Below the pieces are notes generated by a model. That model saw nothing but the letters and a program-made list of their open reading frames with translations. It made no database searches and was not told where the DNA came from. Shown piece after piece: positions 1 through 5,585 of a DNA stretch of 6,208 bases. This DNA is from Bryobacteraceae bacterium. GTDB taxonomy: Bacteria > Acidobacteriota > Terriglobia > Bryobacterales > Bryobacteraceae. Within the stretch, counting starts at the first letter, position 1; every line of letters begins with the position of its first letter. The stretch covers positions 1 to 6,208 of the forward strand of contig JASHSD010000736.1 of the NCBI GenBank assembly GCA_030036985.1, in the 5' to 3' direction. Position numbers and translations under genes: made by a program.

Positions 1-341
1 CGCGCGGGGTCGACCGAGCCATGCTCGTGCGGCACGGTTTCATCCTTAAAGACGCGCAGCACGTGCGCGAAAGCGTCGGCCACGCGCAGGCTGGCGAGAT
101 ATGCCGGGTCGCGCAGGTTTTCTTTGGAGATCGACGGCGTGTCGACATATTCGACCGTGGCGTAGGTGATTTTCGGCGGCTGATAAAGCTCCGCCAGGGC
201 ATCGACGCGCGGGTCGGGAACCTTCGCGATACCGGTGCGCACGGCGGTCGAGCCCATGCGCGCTTCCTGTGTAACCCCGGTCAGAATCGTGAACAGGGAT
301 GTCTTGCCTGTCATCGGCAGGCCTATGATGGCTGTTTTCAT
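1..341 (-). CDS. ychF: YchF-like P-loop GTPase/ATPase, N-terminal part (runs off the left edge)
   Basis: Reading leftward from ATG at 339-341 gives 113 complete codons before the window ends, so only the N-terminal third of a roughly 360-residue family is present. The protein starts MKTAIIGLPMTGKTSLFTIL. The P-loop GLPMTGKTS (residues 8-16) occupies the place of the GLPNVGKST motif of YchF/Obg-family proteins. The following stretch contains KVPDPRVDALAEL and a switch-like VEYVDTPSISKE, which match YchF order: a short first strand, P-loop, KVPDxRLD-type motif, then a D-x-P motif. YchF proteins bind ATP or GTP and associate with ribosomes. The P-loop differs from canonical YchF (MTGKT for NVGKS), so this may be a diverged paralogue. 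It is the last visible gene of the minus-strand mutS/moxR series. I see no clear Shine-Dalgarno sequence before the ATG. The nucleotide-specificity and C-terminal TGS-like parts lie outside the window. Confidence 0.72.
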   Translation of the reverse strand, partial: MKTAIIGLPMTGKTSLFTILTGVTQEARMGSTAVRTGIAKVPDPRVDALAELYQPPKITYATVEYVDTPSISKENLRDPAYLASLRVADAFAHVLRVFKDETVPHEHGSVDPA

Positions 342-358
342 TTAACGGACGGTCGGCT

Positions 359-385
359 AACCGCTCCCTCACGGTCGCGGCTCGG
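359..385. repeat. Candidate interspersed intergenic repeat (single copy here)
   Basis: The gap between moxR and the YchF-like gene holds a GC-rich motif, CCGCTCCCTCACGGTCG followed by CGGCTCGG, preceded by AA. Read in one frame it gives NRSLTVAAR. I remember this string, and its other-strand reading PLPHGRGS, as common in spurious or over-extended ORFs from Solibacter-type Acidobacteriota, which suggests a high-copy repeat there. Only one copy lies in this window, so the repeat status comes from memory and not from the sequence itself. A partly related stretch, GGACGGTCGGCTAACCG, lies immediately to its left. Confidence 0.4.
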
Positions 386-408
386 CAAATAATGGCAAAC
401 GGCGGCGT

Positions 409-1389
409 CTAAAGCGGCACATGAATTTGCGCGAGGATCTCTTCGATGATACGCTCACCGGTCGCCGCGCCGCCGTTATTGCGCTTCAACGCCAGCGAAG
501 TCCGCGCCGCTGGAACCACTCGATGCCCCAGCACCTTGGGCGCGAGCAGTTTCACATCGTCCGGCAGAGCGTAGGCGCGTTCTTCCAGTAGCGCATTCGC
601 CTGCACCGCGCGATAGAGGGCTTGCGATCCCCGCGGACTCACGCCCAACGACAGACCTTCATGCGTGCGCGTGCGTTCGACAACGTTCAGCATGTAATCC
701 ACGATCGCTTCGTCGACCGCAACCTGCTTCACCGCGCATTGTAGATCGAGCAACTCGTCGCTATCGAGCACCTGTGGGGTGGTTTCGCCATGGCGCGCAT
801 CGGGTTGCCGAATGATGTCGCGTTCGTTTCGCGCGTCCGGGTATCCGATCCGCAGGCGCATGAGAAAGCGGTCCAGCTGCGATTCGGGCAGCGGATAAGT
901 GCCGTGGTGATCGCCGGGGTTCTGCGTCGCGATCACCATAAAAGGCTCCGGCAACGGCTGCGTCCGGCCTTCCACCGACACCTGTTGTTCGTTCATGGCT
1001 TCGAGCAGCGCCGATTGCGTCTTCGGCGTGGTGCGATTGATCTCGTCGGCCAGAAGGAAGTTCGTGAAAACCGGACCCGGCTTGAACTCGAAGGCCTCCG
1101 TGTGGGCGTTGTAAACCGTGACGCCGAGCACATCCGACGGCAGCATATCGCTGGTGAACTGCAGCCGTTGAAACGAGCCGTGGACGGCCCGCGCCAGCGC
1201 CTGCGCCAGCGTCGTCTTCCCTACCCCGGGCACGTCTTCGATCAGCAGATGGCCGCGCGAGAGCAGGCAGACCAGGGCCATGCGCACGGCCTCGGTTTTA
1301 CCGCGAATGCTAAGTTCGATGGCGCTTTCAATCTGCCGGAGCTTTCCCGGCGCGATACGCGTGGCGAGCGTTACCGGGAAATTCGACAT
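409..1389 (-). CDS. MoxR-family AAA+ ATPase
   Basis: This 326-residue protein has the usual length and complete motif set of a MoxR ATPase. Walker A is GVGKTT (residues 55-60), Walker B is FLLADEINR (111-119), sensor 1 lies in VIATQNP (N157), the arginine-finger segment is ESQLDRF (R174), and sensor 2 is SPRGSQAL (R253), followed by the helical lid domain. MoxR proteins are cytosolic AAA+ chaperone-like ATPases that usually mature or activate a partner, often a VWA-domain protein. No DUF58 or VWA partner is visible here; the gene instead sits 20 bp downstream of a membrane MutS homologue and is probably co-transcribed with it. The ATG at 1387-1389 was chosen because a purine-rich GGAAAGG precedes it and similarity to the family starts there. 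The frame stays open far upstream, but that extension is antisense-frame shadow inside mutS. No motif residue is missing. Confidence 0.93.
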   Translation of the reverse strand: MSNFPVTLATRIAPGKLRQIESAIELSIRGKTEAVRMALVCLLSRGHLLIEDVPGVGKTTLAQALARAVHGSFQRLQFTSDMLPSDVLGVTVYNAHTEAFEFKPGPVFTNFLLADEINRTTPKTQSALLEAMNEQQVSVEGRTQPLPEPFMVIATQNPGDHHGTYPLPESQLDRFLMRLRIGYPDARNERDIIRQPDARHGETTPQVLDSDELLDLQCAVKQVAVDEAIVDYMLNVVERTRTHEGLSLGVSPRGSQALYRAVQANALLEERAYALPDDVKLLAPKVLGHRVVPAARTSLALKRNNGGAATGERIIEEILAQIHVPL

Positions 1390-1409
1390 CCTTTCCAAGA
1401 ATAACCTGT

Positions 1410-3209
1410 TTAAACGTCTAACCCGACCGCCCGCATCAGATCCAGGGCGTTGCTGCGAGCCACCACCCCCGGCCGCACCCGGTAATCGAAGACCAGCCGC
1501 CCGGCTTCGAGACGGTCCTCGAAATGGACGTTCGCGGCGATGGCCCCGAGTTCGTTCGCCACCTGCGAGAGCGCAAGGTCGTGCGTGGTGACCAGACCGA
1601 TTGCGCCGCGATCCAGCAGCGCCCGAATCAAGCCCTCCGATCCCAACGCGCGATCGTGCGAGTTTGTACCGCCCAGCAGTTCGTCCAGAAGAAACAGTGC
1701 GGGAGGGGGCAGTTCGAGCACCTGCTTCAGCCGTAGTATTTCCGCCATGAAGCGCGAATGCCCCTCCTCGAGCGAATCCACGGTTCGGATCGACGCGCCC
1801 AGCGAAAGGAGCGAAAGACGCAGACTCTTTGCCCGCACCGGTCCGCCCGCCAGCGCCAGAACGGTGTTGACGCCGATGGTCCGCAGCAGCGTGCTCTTGC
1901 CGGACATGTTGGAGCCGCTGACGACGAGCAGCCGCAGCGGATCCGCCAGCCGCACGCTGTTGGTGACGCAGCGTTCTTCCGCGAGGAGCGGGTGGCCCAT
2001 TGCCTCGCCGTCGAAAAACGGCGGGCAATGGCTCTCTATGAATTCGGGAAACGGGTCGCGTGGATGTTCCCAGGCATAATTCGCCAGCGAAGAGAGCGCC
2101 TCGATTTCGTTGACGGTCTCCAGCCAGGCCGCGACTTGCGAGCCGTGCTCCGCTCGCCACTGTTCCACGGCCATGGACACCTGGGTGGTCCAAAGCACCA
2201 GCGGTCCGAAGGCGCGGACCAGCAGGTGCTCGCGCCCGTCTTCGAGTATCCTGATCAGACGGCGCAGTTGCGCGATGTGGCGGGAGGCGGTTTTTCTTTG
2301 GACGTCGATCGCGCCGCGCAGCGCGGCCAGGCGTGGCGATTCGAACTGCTGTTGCTCGATCACCGACAGGACTCCCGAGAGCAGATCGAGATCGTGCGCG
2401 GGTTCCTCCACGGCGGAAACAATACGCAAGACCCGCGCGCGCAGACCGAATCCGAACGTTCCTTCGACGATGGCAATGGCGATTACCGCCAGAAGCGCGT
2501 TGGTATCGGCGAAATCGGTGGCGACCCACCAAAGGAGGATACCCGCGCCGATCAGCGAGAGCACGAACGCGGCGATCCGCCTCCACGCAGGAAACGGCTG
2601 CGGCGGTTCGCCGGCCCATTCGATCAGCTGATCGGGGTTAACGCCGCTGCGAAAATCGTCGCCAACCACTGCGAGATTTTCGCGCATGTCGAGGCGGGGC
2701 CGCAGTTCTGCGATCGCTTCGTGTCGCGCCCGCAGGTCGGGGATCGGCGAAGGCGATTTCAGCCATGCGGCAAGCCGCGCTTCGCCGCCACGCGTGCGGG
2801 CCGTCGAGATCAGTTCGAAAAGGCTCGCCCGGCCGAACAGATCGAGATCGGCGGCGTAGGGGTGATGCGGATCGTTGAAGCGTTCGCCGCTTTCGCCCGA
2901 GCCATGCCAGCGATTCTCCAGGCGGGCGATGCCCTGCTCATAGAATCGAATAGCGCGGCGGGCGGATTCCATCTCGCGTTCGACGCGGGACTGCCACCAG
3001 ACGAGCGCGACGAATACCGCGATCGGCGCGGCGATCCATCGGATGGAAAGACCGTGAAACGCGTACCAGACGACGGCTGCAGCGGCAATTGCCACCAGCA
3101 GCCGGAGATTGCCGATCCGATCGCGCCGCCGCGTCAGGTCCTTCAGACTCGCATTGCGTTCAGCCAGGCGTTCGGTGTAGGTGTCGCGTGGAGACGCAGC
3201 GGGTTGCAT
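1410..3209 (-). CDS. Membrane-anchored MutS-family ATPase
   Basis: The 599-residue protein carries a complete MutS ATPase core at its C-terminus. Walker A is SGSNMSGKST (residues 431-440), Walker B is ALFLLDELLGGTN (504-516), and TTHD (541-544) is the conserved histidine motif. A MutS core-domain start is visible at about 121-150 (DLDLFG, SLFELI, then GGEARLAAWL). Unlike mismatch-repair MutS, it lacks the mismatch-reading domains I and II. In their place it has two hydrophobic segments near the N-terminus (about 35-52 and 56-72) and two more at about 212-230 and 237-254, so it is predicted to sit in the inner membrane with the ATPase in the cytoplasm. Its role is unknown; canonical mismatch recognition is unlikely. 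A MoxR ATPase follows after 20 bp. The ATG at 3207-3209 is the first in frame that fits; its Shine-Dalgarno sequence is weak. Part of its 5' end is repeated at 5354-5582. Confidence 0.9.
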   Translation of the reverse strand: MQPAASPRDTYTERLAERNASLKDLTRRRDRIGNLRLLVAIAAAAVVWYAFHGLSIRWIAAPIAVFVALVWWQSRVEREMESARRAIRFYEQGIARLENRWHGSGESGERFNDPHHPYAADLDLFGRASLFELISTARTRGGEARLAAWLKSPSPIPDLRARHEAIAELRPRLDMRENLAVVGDDFRSGVNPDQLIEWAGEPPQPFPAWRRIAAFVLSLIGAGILLWWVATDFADTNALLAVIAIAIVEGTFGFGLRARVLRIVSAVEEPAHDLDLLSGVLSVIEQQQFESPRLAALRGAIDVQRKTASRHIAQLRRLIRILEDGREHLLVRAFGPLVLWTTQVSMAVEQWRAEHGSQVAAWLETVNEIEALSSLANYAWEHPRDPFPEFIESHCPPFFDGEAMGHPLLAEERCVTNSVRLADPLRLLVVSGSNMSGKSTLLRTIGVNTVLALAGGPVRAKSLRLSLLSLGASIRTVDSLEEGHSRFMAEILRLKQVLELPPPALFLLDELLGGTNSHDRALGSEGLIRALLDRGAIGLVTTHDLALSQVANELGAIAANVHFEDRLEAGRLVFDYRVRPGVVARSNALDLMRAVGLDV

Positions 3210-3233
3210 TCAAGGCCAGCTTACCGGATGGGC
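2901..3233. repeat. Direct repeat copy A: 5' end and upstream flank of intact mutS
   Basis: This stretch reappears in the same orientation at 5354-5582. The left block (to 2960) and the right block (3064-3233) are both present in copy B, whereas 2961-3063 is missing there. The match ends at GGATGGGC in both copies, 24 bases upstream of the mutS start. To the right of that point this copy runs into the peptidase-tail fragment, whereas copy B runs into the TIR-gene leader. The two copies therefore bracket the accessory segment between them. Confidence 0.9.
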
Positions 3234-3234
3234 C

Positions 3235-3519
3235 GATCCCATCACCGTGAGCGCGAGGCAAAGCTGGAAGGATCTGCATCCGGCGAACGACCTCGCCGGT
3301 TATGCGATCGTCATGCGCGCGACGACGGCTCCGTTCCGGGAGCACGAGATCTTTGTGGGCAAGGTCGCCGAATACACTCTGCGCCAAGTGAGCATCGACG
3401 ATGTCGTGCCGGGCGTCAAAGCCATCGACACAGAGGGGCATGAGAGCCTTGTGTCGTCTTATATCGCGGCGCCGTATGCACGGGGACAGATCGCGTTGGC
3501 GGGCGAAGAGTCCCGATAA
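3235..3519 (+). pseudogene. Fibronectin-III-like tail fragment of an M28-type aminopeptidase
   Basis: An open frame of about 94 codons ends at TAA 3517-3519 and shows coding-type third-position GC. It contains DLHPANDLAGYAIVMRATTA, then FVGKVAEYTL, VSIDDVV, and GVKAIDTEGHESLVS. That order (D-x-AGY-x-V/I, R-x-TTAP, VGxxxEYTL, xxDDxxxGVxAxDxxGHxS) resembles the C-terminal fibronectin-III-like domain that ends secreted M28-type zinc aminopeptidases in Acidobacteriota. The family match is from memory. No catalytic domain is present: immediately left of 3234 the DNA is the mutS upstream flank, so the 5' part seems lost at a recombination junction. A GTG at 3247 could start a small protein of about 90 residues, and the frame is also open back to a GTG at 3181 inside mutS. 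I see no signal peptide or ribosome binding site, so I favour a relic over a small functional gene. Confidence 0.55.
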
Positions 3520-3585
3520 GCCGGCGGCCCACGACCGACGATGATGAGCGCAATGTCTACGCCATATCTCTCTGACCAGTACCTA

Positions 3586-4641
3586 TCAGGTCTCTATGAC
3601 CTTATGGGCGAAAAGCTGCCGTTCGAACTCGCCAAGCGAAAACTTGCTCCGGTCGCGGATACTGTCTTCAACCAAGCGCATAAGCGCTGAAGCAGTGAGC
3701 AGGTCGGCGCTTCGGATGGGGGACGAGGACAGAGCGTCGGCCAATTTTCTCAAATCGCCTTCTTTGAACGCCGATCCGACAACAACGAAATAGAGATTTT
3801 CGTAGCCCTGCCGCTGCAGATCGGCGCCATGGCTTCGCGCATACTCCAAGAACTTCCGGTCTTCCGTACCCAGCACATAACCTGTCGATCGGACCTTGGC
3901 GTCGATGATAACGGCAAAGCGTTCCCTCGGTGCGAGAGCCAGTGCATCGGCGTTCCTGCCTGTGCCTTGGCCGAATTGAGAAATCTCGAAACCAAGGCAG
4001 CGAAATGCGTCTGCGGTTCGTCGTTCAAAGATGGCGGGTACCGATTGGTCGCTCGAATCGAACGGCGGGCGAACGCCACGGGCGAGCACGTCCAAATACT
4101 GCAGCGATGCCGGGAGGAACGGGTGGAACGAAGGTTCCGCTCGCACAACCGGCAAATTCCTGACGACCCCATTCGGAGTTCTTGGGGTGAGCCACCCGTC
4201 AAAGTCAGCGATTTTCTGAAGTTCGGGCGGCCGGGTCGCCAGCCATTGGCGAAAGCGCTCCTGGAATTCGGTGGTTCCACCGGTAAATCTGGTTTTCACT
4301 GACCACGTCTTCGTGCCCAGTTCCCTCGTTGCTCCTCGAAGCTGCGCCTCGCTGGGAATCCGGGCAATATGCAGGCAGATCTTTGCATAGTCTTCAAAGA
4401 CCTGATCGTCTTCCAGCCGTTGTGTGAGCGTATTCGGCGGGAGGCCGGCGGCTTCCGCCAGCTCGGTGTAACCTGATTTCCAGAAATGACGCCGGATATC
4501 GGTTTCGGAGACGCCGCATTTCCTTTCGAATTCCGACTTTCCCGGCGTCCTGTTCAGTTTCGCCGCACAGGCGCGAAACAAGTCAATGATTTCTTCACGA
4601 GACCGCCGTCGTGTTGATAGCCTGCTCGTACTGCCACTCAT
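3586..4641 (-). CDS. Homing-endonuclease-associated-repeat protein with FokI-like PD-(D/E)XK nuclease domain
   Basis: Starting at ATG 4639-4641 the protein is 351 residues. Residues about 14-70 form a typical homing-endonuclease-associated repeat (SREEIIDLF, LNRTPGKSEFE, then IRRHFWKSGYTELAEAAGLP), a helical module predicted to bind DNA. A weaker second unit spans about 78-137 (ARIPSEAQL, then KTRFTGG, FQERFRQWL). After a linker, residues about 203-346 look like a PD-(D/E)XK nuclease: E206 in FERRTADAF, D232 in GRNADALAL, and D247/K249 in AVIIDAKV. The order continues as in the FokI cleavage domain: DAKVRSTGY against FokI VDTKAYSGGY, YFVVVGSAFKEG against FLFVSGHFKGN, and a closing SLGEFERQLF against TLEEVRRKF. 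It probably cuts DNA at a site chosen by the repeats, perhaps as a dimer like FokI. It follows the antitoxin gene by 11 bp. A TTG at 4654-4656 would add five residues. No methyltransferase accompanies it. Confidence 0.8.
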   Translation of the reverse strand: MSGSTSRLSTRRRSREEIIDLFRACAAKLNRTPGKSEFERKCGVSETDIRRHFWKSGYTELAEAAGLPPNTLTQRLEDDQVFEDYAKICLHIARIPSEAQLRGATRELGTKTWSVKTRFTGGTTEFQERFRQWLATRPPELQKIADFDGWLTPRTPNGVVRNLPVVRAEPSFHPFLPASLQYLDVLARGVRPPFDSSDQSVPAIFERRTADAFRCLGFEISQFGQGTGRNADALALAPRERFAVIIDAKVRSTGYVLGTEDRKFLEYARSHGADLQRQGYENLYFVVVGSAFKEGDLRKLADALSSSPIRSADLLTASALMRLVEDSIRDRSKFSLGEFERQLFAHKVIET

Positions 4642-4652
4642 GGCTTGTGATC

Positions 4653-5003
4653 TCAAATCGCGATCTCGGTTAAGATAACATCATAATCAGCGTGCACGCC
4701 CCCATCAGCAGTATCGAGAAGCCCTGCCGCTGTGAGCGCTTGGACGTCCGCGTGGACATTGCTGTAGTCGCGTCCCAGCGCCTTCGCCAGCGATCGCACA
4801 CTGCTCACCTTGTGCCGGCGGACGTAGTGCAACAGCTCCATCCGCTTACCTGTCATGACGCTGGCGAGAGCCTCCCAACTCTCGAACGCGAGATGGCGCT
4901 CATCGAAGGTTTCCCCGCGTTCAGCTCGGTGCCAAGCATTCACGAACCGCCGGGAAGCTTCTTCCTCCATCGCGCCGCCGACCGTGATCTTCACTTCGCT
5001 CAT
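4653..5003 (-). CDS. Winged-helix antitoxin, HVO_A0114-like, partner of TumE-type toxin
   Basis: This 116-residue protein has an N-terminal part (MSEVKITVGG, then a charged helix to about residue 30) and a clear winged helix-turn-helix at about 50-100: GKRMELLHYVRRH, SSVRSLAKALGRDYSNVHAD, VQALTAAGLL. The SVRxLAxxLGRDYSNVHxDVxxLxxxGLL pattern is the hallmark of the HVO_A0114-type DNA-binding family that accompanies TumE (DUF6516) toxins. It should bind the toxin and repress the shared promoter. The ATG at 5001-5003 follows a good Shine-Dalgarno (GAGGTGG, about six bases from GAGG to ATG) and overlaps the restored toxin stop as ATGA. It can therefore be translated even though the toxin frame is broken. 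Because of the indel upstream, the toxin's start frame also runs straight through into this gene and would make a 211-residue fusion. The nuclease gene follows 11 bp downstream. Confidence 0.85.
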   Translation of the reverse strand: MSEVKITVGGAMEEEASRRFVNAWHRAERGETFDERHLAFESWEALASVMTGKRMELLHYVRRHKVSSVRSLAKALGRDYSNVHADVQALTAAGLLDTADGGVHADYDVILTEIAI

Positions 5004-5288
5004 TTGCCACCTCGCAAGGTCCGTACGTCGGACCAAAAATCGGCCACCAACTGCTCGACGCTGGTGAACGCATAGGCGGTCTCCGCGCCCTGAAAATGCC
5101 GATGGTCGCCTTTTGCCACGCTCGTTATCGTACCCCACCTCGCGAACGCCTGGACGACCGTAGAACAGCGAATACTTCAGTCCATGGACGGACGGTAGCA
5201 CCGGCGACGGAACGCGCCATAGCACCATCTCCACGGTCGCACCGTCGTCGTAATCGATGCGCTGGTGGAAGAGCAGTTCGGCCTTCAT
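5000..5288 (-). pseudogene. tumE: TumE-family (DUF6516) toxin, disrupted by one extra A
   Basis: From ATG 5286-5288 the frame reads MKAELLFHQRIDYDDGATVE, then VLWRVPSP, HGLKYSLFYGRPGVR and GYDNERGK, which is the conserved N-terminal half of TumE-family toxins. At an AAAA run (TTTT on the plus strand, 5111-5114) the frame slips. Dropping one A restores GKGDHRHFQG, AYAFTSVEQLVADFWSDV and LRGGK followed by TGA at 5000-5002, giving a 95-residue toxin of normal length whose stop overlaps the antitoxin start. As written, the gene lacks the GDHRH segment, probably essential, and instead reads through in frame into the antitoxin. The options are an inactivated toxin, a sequencing or assembly indel, or +1 recoding at the A run. 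In this family the toxin inhibits growth and the downstream winged-helix protein neutralises it. Confidence 0.85.
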
Positions 5289-5299
5289 TTGAGCGCCCG

Positions 5300-5329
5300 A
5301 TACTGGTATATATCACCATATGGTGTCAA
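5300..5329 (-). promoter_or_regulatory. Candidate toxin-antitoxin promoter and operator
   Basis: Upstream of the toxin start, minus strand, there is a perfect -35 hexamer TTGACA (5324-5329). A weak -10 candidate, CAGTAT (5300-5305), lies 18 bp downstream. The spacer holds a perfect 12-bp palindrome CACCATATGGTG (5314-5325) beside an AT-rich TATATA, and the palindrome's ACCA half pairs again with a TGGT at 5304-5307. A palindrome overlapping the -35 element is a fitting operator for the winged-helix antitoxin. If the -10 is right, transcription would begin only a few bases before the toxin ATG, giving a nearly leaderless message, which fits the weak ribosome binding site. The -10 call is tentative. 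Confidence 0.5.
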
Positions 5330-5345
5330 TAGCCATAATAGCCAT
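5328..5345. repeat. 9-bp tandem repeat at the promoter edge
   Basis: AATAGCCAT occurs twice in perfect tandem (5328-5336 and 5337-5345). It abuts the palindrome and overlaps the -35 hexamer by two bases. It could be a second regulator binding element, such as spaced half-sites, or a trace of the junction with the mutS relic a few bases to its right. Confidence 0.7.
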
Positions 5346-5353
5346 GTCGATGC

Positions 5354-5558
5354 GCCCTGCCAGCGGTTTTCCAGGCGGGCGATGCCCTGTTCATAGAACC
5401 GAATGGCGCGGCGTACCAGACGACGGCTGCCGCCGCAATTGCCACCAGCAGCCGGATATGCCGATCCGATCGCGCGGCCGCGTCAGATCCTTCAGACTCG
5501 CATTGCGTTCAGCCAGGCGTTCGGTGTAAGTGTCGCGTGGAGACGCAGCGGGTTGCAT
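5354..5558 (-). pseudogene. Relic of the 5' end of a second mutS-family gene
   Basis: Reading leftward from ATG 5556-5558, the relic matches the intact membrane MutS for 32 residues (MQPAASPRDTYTERLAERNA onward, with one Arg-to-Pro change at residue 27). A one-base deletion at the NLR codons then shifts the frame. Relative to the intact gene, a 103-bp segment is also missing, joined across a shared GCG at about 5411-5413. Translation would stop at TGA 5391-5393 after 55 codons. Left of the deletion the sequence again follows mutS (in the original frame, IRFYEQGIARLENRW). All third-base differences seen in both blocks keep the amino acid (for example GAG/GAA, AAT/AAC, CGA/CGG, GAC/GAT, ACC/ACT). 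That pattern indicates descent from a separately evolving functional gene. No product is expected. Confidence 0.85.
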
Positions 5559-5582
5559 TCAAGGTCAGCTTACCGGATGGGC
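5354..5582. repeat. Direct repeat copy B, the partner of the intact mutS 5' end
   Basis: This is the full extent of similarity to 2901-3233, including the upstream flank CAGCTTACCGGATGGGC. Similarity stops at 5582; the next bases, ATCCTTAAG, belong to the TIR-gene leader. Together with copy A it brackets about 2.1 kb containing the peptidase-tail fragment, the nuclease and the toxin-antitoxin genes. Recombination between the right blocks, which are still about 95 percent alike by eye, could delete that segment. Confidence 0.88.
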
Positions 5583-5585
5583 ATC

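Noticed and set aside
46..372. Minus-strand open frame of 108 codons at the left end
   Set aside because: It is out of frame with the YchF-like gene, which has a clear P-loop in the overlapping frame.
1390..2619. Upstream extension of the moxR frame to 736 codons
   Set aside because: The extra part lies wholly inside mutS in another frame and is Arg/Ala/Gly-rich with no motif; MoxR similarity begins at ATG 1389.
3160..3441. Minus-strand open frame of 93 codons opposite the peptidase-tail fragment
   Set aside because: It overlaps the mutS start, has no recognisable pattern, and the plus-strand frame has better codon and protein composition.
1758..3443. Long plus-strand open frame of 561 codons
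   Set aside because: It is antisense to mutS, rich in Arg/Gly/Asp/Gln low-quality sequence with no domain pattern; the minus-strand MutS motifs are unmistakable.
3520..3585. Possible bidirectional terminator between the converging peptidase-tail fragment and nuclease gene
   Set aside because: Only four-base inverted pairs (GACC/GGTC, ACCT/AGGT) without a stable stem or T tract are present.
3829..4302. Plus-strand open frames across the nuclease gene
   Set aside because: They are shadows of the nuclease, whose opposite-strand frame shows the DAK catalytic motif and FokI-like order.
3234..5353. Insertion sequence or transposon carrying the island
   Set aside because: No transposase or integrase gene and no terminal inverted repeats are visible at either boundary; the flanking repeats are mutS sequence in direct orientation.
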